64,000 nucleotides of DNA from Gnetum montanum (Eukaryota > Streptophyta > Gnetopsida > Gnetales > Gnetaceae): NCBI GenBank assembly GCA_015680685.1, contig MNCI01016025.1, positions 74,190 through 138,189 on the forward strand, in the 5' to 3' direction. Shown one piece after another: positions 57,980-64,000 of the stretch (the first letter of the stretch is position 1; the number at the start of each line of letters is the position of its first letter). The translations under genes were made by a program, and so were the position numbers. The notes under the pieces were generated by a model that was given only the letters and a program-made list of their open reading frames with translations, was not told where the DNA came from and did not search any database.

Positions 57980-60850
57980 TGAGGTTTTCACAGTAGATCC
58001 TCCTATTTCCACGTTAGCTAGCATGGAAGTAGTCACCCCTAGCATGGAAACCAAGGAAAGTATGTTTTCAAGTATCCAGAGATCTAAAATCAAGGTTCTA
58101 GGACCTTCACAAGGAAGCACAGAGCCAGTTGTATCAAAATTGGGTACTTTGAAGATCAATAAAAGCCAAAAAGTGGGTTTGAAACTTCAACCATCTTTTT
58201 CAATGTTGGCTAGCATGGATGAAGGGGGGCTCAGCATGGAGAATCGGAACCAAGAAAAAACTAAGTCAAAAAAGATGAAACTAATAGTTGAAACTCAGAT
58301 TTGGTAGTTGTGCATCTTCTAACTTTATTTTGAGGCTATTTGAGTTAGTTTTGAGCACCAAAATAAGTTGAAACTACTTTCACCCATTTTCCATGCTGAG
58401 CATGGTGGCCCCAACATGGATGAATGGGGGTGTAATTGTTTCATGATTTTGGGGTGGTTTGGAAGCACATTGACTAGGTTTCTAGGCTCCTACGATTTTG
58501 CAAGTTTCTGACTAATTTTGGCCATGTTTAAAGGTTATTTAAGGGCATATAAGATTTCAACCATTATTTCCATGATAGGGAAGTTGCTCCAGCATGGAAG
58601 ATTAGGGGGGATGGGTTTTGAAGGCTATGAAATGATCAAGTGAGCATAATCTCTAGGCTATGAGATCCTAGGATTCTCTATCATAGATTTTTGGTCTCTA
58701 GGAGTGTTATCTTACCATTAAAATTGAAAAGGTAGCTTCACCCCCATGCTTCCATGCTACCTAGTGTGGAAAGAGCCTTTTCTAGCATGGATGGAATAAG
58801 AATTCTAGATCTAGACCAATTGAAATCATCTTTGACCATGCATGTTAGCTTCCAAATTCACCAAGGTTAAGGGCTAGGGGATTAGATCAAAATTTGGTAG
58901 CTTTAGGTGTTTCTAAGTGGTCATTGGGCTTCCCCCATTTTTTCACACTAAGGTTGAGGTGGCTAGTGTGGATCTAGCTAGGAAGATCAAGGGGAACAAC
59001 ATTCTGGCCATTTGGAAACCATTTCTTAAGTTTTGAAGGCTCTAGATGGTGTTGATAGGATTCTAAGGTGCATGTAAAGTCATTTGATGTTACTTTGAGG
59101 TATTTATGAGCTTCAAATGAGTCCTCCCTTAGGCTCCATTCTATCTAGCATGGAAGAGAGGGTTCACAACATGGAAGAATAAAAAATCTCAAATATTGAC
59201 TAGTTTTGGCCTTAATGAATCATGCATGTTAGCCCCTAGGGTTGTTGAGGTTGAGGAATAAGGTTTAAAGTTAAAATTTAATAATTTGGAGGCTTACTAG
59301 GCAGGTTTTGATGTCATCTCCTTTCTCCTAGGCTAAGGTTGGATGCCTAGCATGAATCCATCTAGAAGGATCAAGGGGGCCAAATCTTTTATTACTTGTA
59401 GTTAGTTTTGCATGGTTTGAGGGCTCTAGAAGATGCAAACATGGTCCTATGGTGCACACAAGGCTAATTGACATCTGTTTGTGGTGTTTAAAGGATATTT
59501 TTGAATCATCATTAAGTTCCCCCATATTTTCATGCTAGCTAGCATAGAAGAGATGGCTCTCAATGTGGAAGAACTAAGGGGCTCTATTATTTGTTATTTC
59601 TTATCACTTTTGGCTATGCATGTGGGTCTCCAAGGTTGCTAGTGTTAATTGTTGATGCCTAGTGTCAAAATCTAGTCATTTCAACTATTTTTAGGAGGTT
59701 TTTGGGTTCCCACCTCCATCCACTCTAGGGCTAGGATGCTTACATGGATGCAATCATCCACAACATGGAGAATCCAATGGGGGAAATTTTGGATTATTGT
59801 AGTTGACTTTTGAAAGTCTAGTGCCTTTTAGAAGGATTAGGTTTCTTTTGGAAGATGGTTTTCATGCAAACTTAAATAGTTTTGGCTTCCCCCCTCCATC
59901 CATATTGGGGCTACAATGCTTAGCATGGATGAGGTTCTTCCTAACATGGAAGAACCTTAGGAGGCTAGTTTTTATTGATTTTTGACATTTTTGGGGTTTC
60001 CAAAAGAGCTATCAAGCTTTTGGTGTAGGTATAAGAAAATTTGATGTTATTTTCATGCATCTAGATCCCACCACTAATCTTATTAGCTACATCCACATTG
60101 TTTCCATGTTGGGAAACATGGAAGAGGTCTCCCTCAGTGTGGATGAACCAAGAAACTCATTTCTAGACTAGCTTGATGACCAATTGACCATGCATGTTAG
60201 CATCTAGAGTTGCTAGTGTCGATGGTTGATACTTTGTCATTTAACACCAAGTATCATACCCCTAGCATTGAACCACTAAATTCCAAGGTTTTGAGCACTT
60301 TTAACTAGATTTGGTTAGGTTTTAGGGCTTTCAAGAGTGATCAAAGGGGTTCTAGGCCATGTGCACCCACTCTAGGGGTCAAACATGGGCTAGATAAGTG
60401 TTTAGGGATAAGAATGGGTGTTGCTCCCATTCTTCCATGCTAGGAAATGTCTCCCTAATGTGGAAACCAGAAATATCTAGTTTTGATAAGGTCTAACCCC
60501 ATTTTGAAGCTTGAGGTTGGATGAGGTAAGTTATAGATGCCAATAATGGCAAGGGACTTGGGTTTTAAGGGTTCTAGGTAGTGGGAGGCATGTATCCATG
60601 CTGGGCATGGTATCCCTAGAATTAATGCATAGGGGTTTAAGGCATGGATATTATTCTAAGTATCCAAGGGGACAAAACCCTAGTGTTGATGCAGTTTCCT
60701 AGCTAGGACTGAAGGTGTATGGTGGGGCCTATTGCCCATAGTTTAAAATTTTGAAATTTGAAGTTATCTTCCACCAATCCTAGCATGGAGAAGAATTTCC
60801 CACTCTTGAAATTTAATGCACATTGAGCTTTAGTGAACCAAATTGACAAT
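57980..60850. repeat. Diverged tandem array, period about 190 bp, about 15 units
   Basis: A landmark like ttccatgctagctagcatgg, often followed 10-30 bp later by a second agcatgga or aacatgga, returns near 58017, 58205, 58390, 58570, 58750, 58945, 59135, 59345, 59530, 59735, 59920, 60105, 60440, 60600 and 60785. Between them, phrases such as gaccatgcatgttagc and gatcaaggggg recur in alternating units. Units differ from one another a lot, so the array is old. No frame is kept throughout. The place, inside or next to the 3' LTR of a Tat-like element, suggests amplification of an LTR segment. Confidence 0.75.
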
Positions 60851-62700
60851 AAGGGTTTGAACATGGGTGATTAGGTTTAGATTTTATTTTTATCGTCAAA
60901 TTTTTTAAACAGCCATCACAAATTGTCATTCCCATACATAGCACATTAAAGGAAAATACAAGTAGATATTTTTGCTACAAGCACCATCAATATGTAGCAT
61001 GGTGAAATCATATCTTCATTTTATTCAATGTCAAACCTCCATCCCANCGGTGAAATCATATCTTCATTTTATTCAATGTCAAACCTCCATCCCATCCAAT
61101 TTTAAGAGCTTCCCAATGTTGATGTTACGATGACACTGAAGTAGCAGGGAGGAAAGAGAAAGAATTCATGGATCCAAAAGGTAGATGAGAATTCTAGAAA
61201 CTTATCTAGACTTACCAGATCAATCTCTATCCAAGCATCCTTTGTGGCTATCCCAAGGTAGTCGATTCTAGCCATTTTTTCTAGTTTTCTAACTACTTTT
61301 TTCTTATCTTTCTAGTTATGATGTGGTCAGTTTTCATAGATCTACACTAATAGAGGGGACAAAATTTTTTTTTGATGAAATCCTACCTCCTCTTTTGGTC
61401 ATTTTTATCTAGATCTAAGGTTATTTTGTTCTTTTAGCTTTGGTGGATTTGATTTCCAAAATTAGGCTTGTTTTCATGCTTTTTCTAAAATTTGGCAATA
61501 GAGCTTTTTTTTCTGGATCTAGGCTTTAATGTTTGTCAAATTTAAATTTTAATGAAATAATACACAATTATTTTGGTGTGTTTTCATATATGTATAAGTT
61601 TTTCTAGTTCTTTTTGTTATAATTTTTTGCTAGATTAAGTTATCTTTTGCAATTTTTGTGATTTTTAGATGAAAAAGCAAGCAACATTGTGTATTTTTTA
61701 TTAAGAAAACTACTATTTGTTTGAAAATTTTAAGGTTAGGGCTTTTTAGGGTTATTTTTAGTTTTTCCAATGTATTTGGTTTCATCTAATTTGGATGTGA
61801 AATGATAGATTTATCATCATTTCAATCAGGTTCTATAAGTAGGGTTTGTGCCATTTTTCATATTTTCATCGAAATTAGTGAACTTTTTCACAATAAATGG
61901 TAGGGGTTTTGAATTTTTGTTAAGTATGGATGTGTAGTGTTTGATTAAAGCTTTAAAAAAGTGTTTGAATCACTCCATTTTAAGCTCAACTAGTTTTTGG
62001 AAATTTTGTTTCCAAACCTGTGCAAAAGGGGGTCTAGGTTGATGGCTATGATTTTGCTATTTTAGGCTATGTTTTATATTAAAAATGGTTATGTATTTCT
62101 AGTTATAATGATCATTGATAAAAACCTTATGATTTTAGAATTTCTTCCATGGTGGAATTCTTGAATTCAAACATTGGATGAATTTTCAATGATATTTTGG
62201 TTAAGGCTGTGTCAATTAGGCTTAATTTTAGTTGTAGCACTTTATTCCTTTGGAGATGGATGTGGATGACATGTTTAAAGATTTTTCTTGTTAACTTCCA
62301 TGACCTTGGGGATGTCCAAAAACATTTTTAACACTCTAGATTTTGTTTTGAAGGTCATAAGTAATTTTTACTATTTTTGGTAACATTCATGCTATTGGTT
62401 GTTTTCTAGATTCTAAATTTGGCTATGTATTGATTGATATGTTATCTAGGCCATAACACTTTGGCTATGATGTAGGCTATGAAAGGTTGTGATAATTTTG
62501 TTGTTGAATCCTTGGATAATTTTGAATAAACAGCTTATATTTTTCTACAAGGGCTAATTTCACCCCTAACTATGATGTTTCACAAACTTTCCAATAAATT
62601 CTAGTTGGTTGTGATATTTTTGCTTTTCCATGTATGACCTTCTTGAAGCCCATACTCATCATCATTGAGTTAGTAGGAATCTTATGCTACATCAGTCATC
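60851..62700. other. AT-rich sequence with no gene seen
   Basis: Only short chance frames occur, apart from the 46-bp repeat around N at 61047. Many runs of tttt and the words aggttattt and ggcta are present, but no family was recognised. Confidence 0.4.
61001..61094. repeat. 46-bp direct repeat around a single N (assembly join)
   Basis: Positions 61001-61046 and 61049-61094 are identical (ggtgaaatcatatcttcatt ... catccca) and separated by N and c. This has the same pattern as 21082-21186, so an unmerged contig overlap is likely. Confidence 0.9.
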
Positions 62701-63761
62701 CTAAGGCAAACATCCCTTTGTGTGACATAAGTTTAGAGAAGAGATTTCTATGGTTTTAGTTGGGGGTAAGGGAATTCTTTGCTTAGATCCTGCAAAATTT
62801 TTGTATGATGCTATGGTCACACTTGTCTATGGATGTGGCCAGAGGCATAATAGAAACACTTATGCCTTGGGCATTTGGTATGATTTCTAGGTTCATCATT
62901 GATGATCCATTACCTTAGGCAACAAGGGAAGTAGCAAACATGATTAGCACATGCTACGTTATGAAGATCTGAACGATGCCAAAGTATAGTTAGTATAATG
63001 TTGAAAATACTCAGATGGTGGCAAATAGAGTTCACATTATTTCAAAAATTTCCTGGAACTATATACCATATATAGAGGTAAGCATGGTTTTTATAGTATT
63101 TTTTTTTATTTTTTGGATTTATTAGTTAAACTACTTTTTCTAACTTGTCAATTCCATGAACTTCTCATAGGTATGGATCAATGATCAAGGCTTGATCAGT
63201 AATGATCAAACCTTGGTGGTGGCTCAAACTACTTTAGATGTATTCACCAAGGACTCCAAATCAGACTTGTTATGTATGAATAGTTGGGAGAGTACTTTGG
63301 TGGATACACTAAAGACTTCAACCCCATCTACAAGAAGTATGTGAACAATAGAATGATATGCAACTAGTGAATGGGCTCCAAGAGCACCCAAAATCAGATC
63401 TTCGTAGTTGGGACCTCTACTCAAGCCACATCAAGAAAGAATAATTAAGGTAAACATAAAATTTATAATGTTTAATCACTTTTGGTCACTAAATTTTTAA
63501 GTGTTCTATTGTTTTAGATAGCTATTAAACATTCCTATGTTAATGTTAAACAATTGGTTGTTATCTTACAGGATATTCCACCTTTGCCAACATCACCTTA
63601 CTAGTTTTAGCATATCATGAGGATACCCTCATCCTAAATTTTTGTGAGGTGATATCAACATAAGATTGGTTTAGGGGACATGTGCCTAGATACATCCAAA
63701 CAAACATTGATCATGTAGGTTTTCTTGATGTGTTCATGATACATATCCCCCCACTATAGAT

Positions 63762-64000
63762 ATGCTAAACATCATCAACTCCTTTGGTAGAGGAGCCGAT
63801 ATTTTCAACACCATAATTTGAGACATGCTGATTACTATATCCATCAATGAGGGAACCTTTGGCAACTTGTTTAGTGTCCCCATTGACAAGGTAAAATTTT
63901 TTACTAAACTAGTAAAGGAAGCAAGCCATGGTGAGGACGTTTTGAAGTGGTTCAGTGCTAACATGGACAGCTTTGGGCTTTTTTTGAATAGCTCCACGAA
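63762..64000 (+). pseudogene. Unidentified broken reading frame running off the window end
   Basis: A plus-strand frame starts MLNIINSFGRGADIFNTII, then a TGA, then DMLITISINEGTFGNLFSVP and HGEDVLKWFSANMDSFG up to the last base. Composition looks coding and there is one stop at a likely Arg codon. I do not recognise it. Weaker frame traces occur from about 62700. A gag of another retroelement is possible. Confidence 0.3.

Noticed and set aside
58023-58307. A 94-codon plus-strand frame with some charged residues
   Set aside because: It lies in the 190-bp tandem array and is not kept in the other units.

Overview
This is a nuclear window from a seed plant with a very large, repeat-filled genome, most probably a conifer or related gymnosperm. 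Three things point that way: old, heavily mutated LTR retrotransposons of both superfamilies laid over one another, AT-rich CpG-poor sequence almost throughout, and a single split gene whose exon pattern and motifs fit gymnosperm mono-/sesquiterpene synthases (TPS-d type). The genus is not shown by the sequence. Three single N characters (21134, 57520, 61047) mark assembly joins; two of them sit between exact direct repeats of 46-52 bp.

Layout. 1-3590: an unidentified stop-broken reading frame on the minus strand, then AT-rich sequence. 3590-6840 (minus): protease to integrase of a Ty3/Gypsy element, called family A here. 6838-19040 (minus): two copies of one Ty1/Copia family (B), apparently sharing the LTR between them; copy 2 carries a 5'-truncated RTE-type LINE (16290-16962) with a 9-bp target-site duplication. 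19043-25428 (minus): a nearly full-length Copia element (C) with two ~455-bp LTRs, a primer-binding site and an intact YVDD motif, but many stops. 25430-34000: a gene island with more CpG, several local duplications and a minisatellite, leading into a ten-exon terpene synthase gene on the plus strand (30061-33794) that is not visible as one open reading frame. 35070-35620 (minus): a Copia RNase H fragment. 35650-45155 (plus): three partial copies of Gypsy family A in LTR-gag / LTR-gag-pol / LTR-gag order. 45156-46950 (plus): a Copia integrase-RT-RNase H fragment. 46951-57600 (plus): a Tat/Athila-like Gypsy element (T), the best preserved element here, that entered the Copia fragment. 57980-60850: a diverged tandem array with a period of about 190 bp. 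60851-64000: AT-rich sequence, then an unidentified broken reading frame.

The only plausible host gene is the terpene synthase. Its exons can be joined into about 600 codons from N-terminus to stop. The first metal-binding motif (DDxxD, as DDTAD) is intact and the second (NSE/DTE) is altered. There is one single-base frameshift in an A12 run and a 13-codon tandem duplication in exon 1. It has a TATA box and a perfect CACGTG box upstream. Whether it is a working enzyme, a recently lost gene or a good gene with assembly errors cannot be settled from this sequence. I found no rRNA, tRNA, CRISPR or prokaryotic features.
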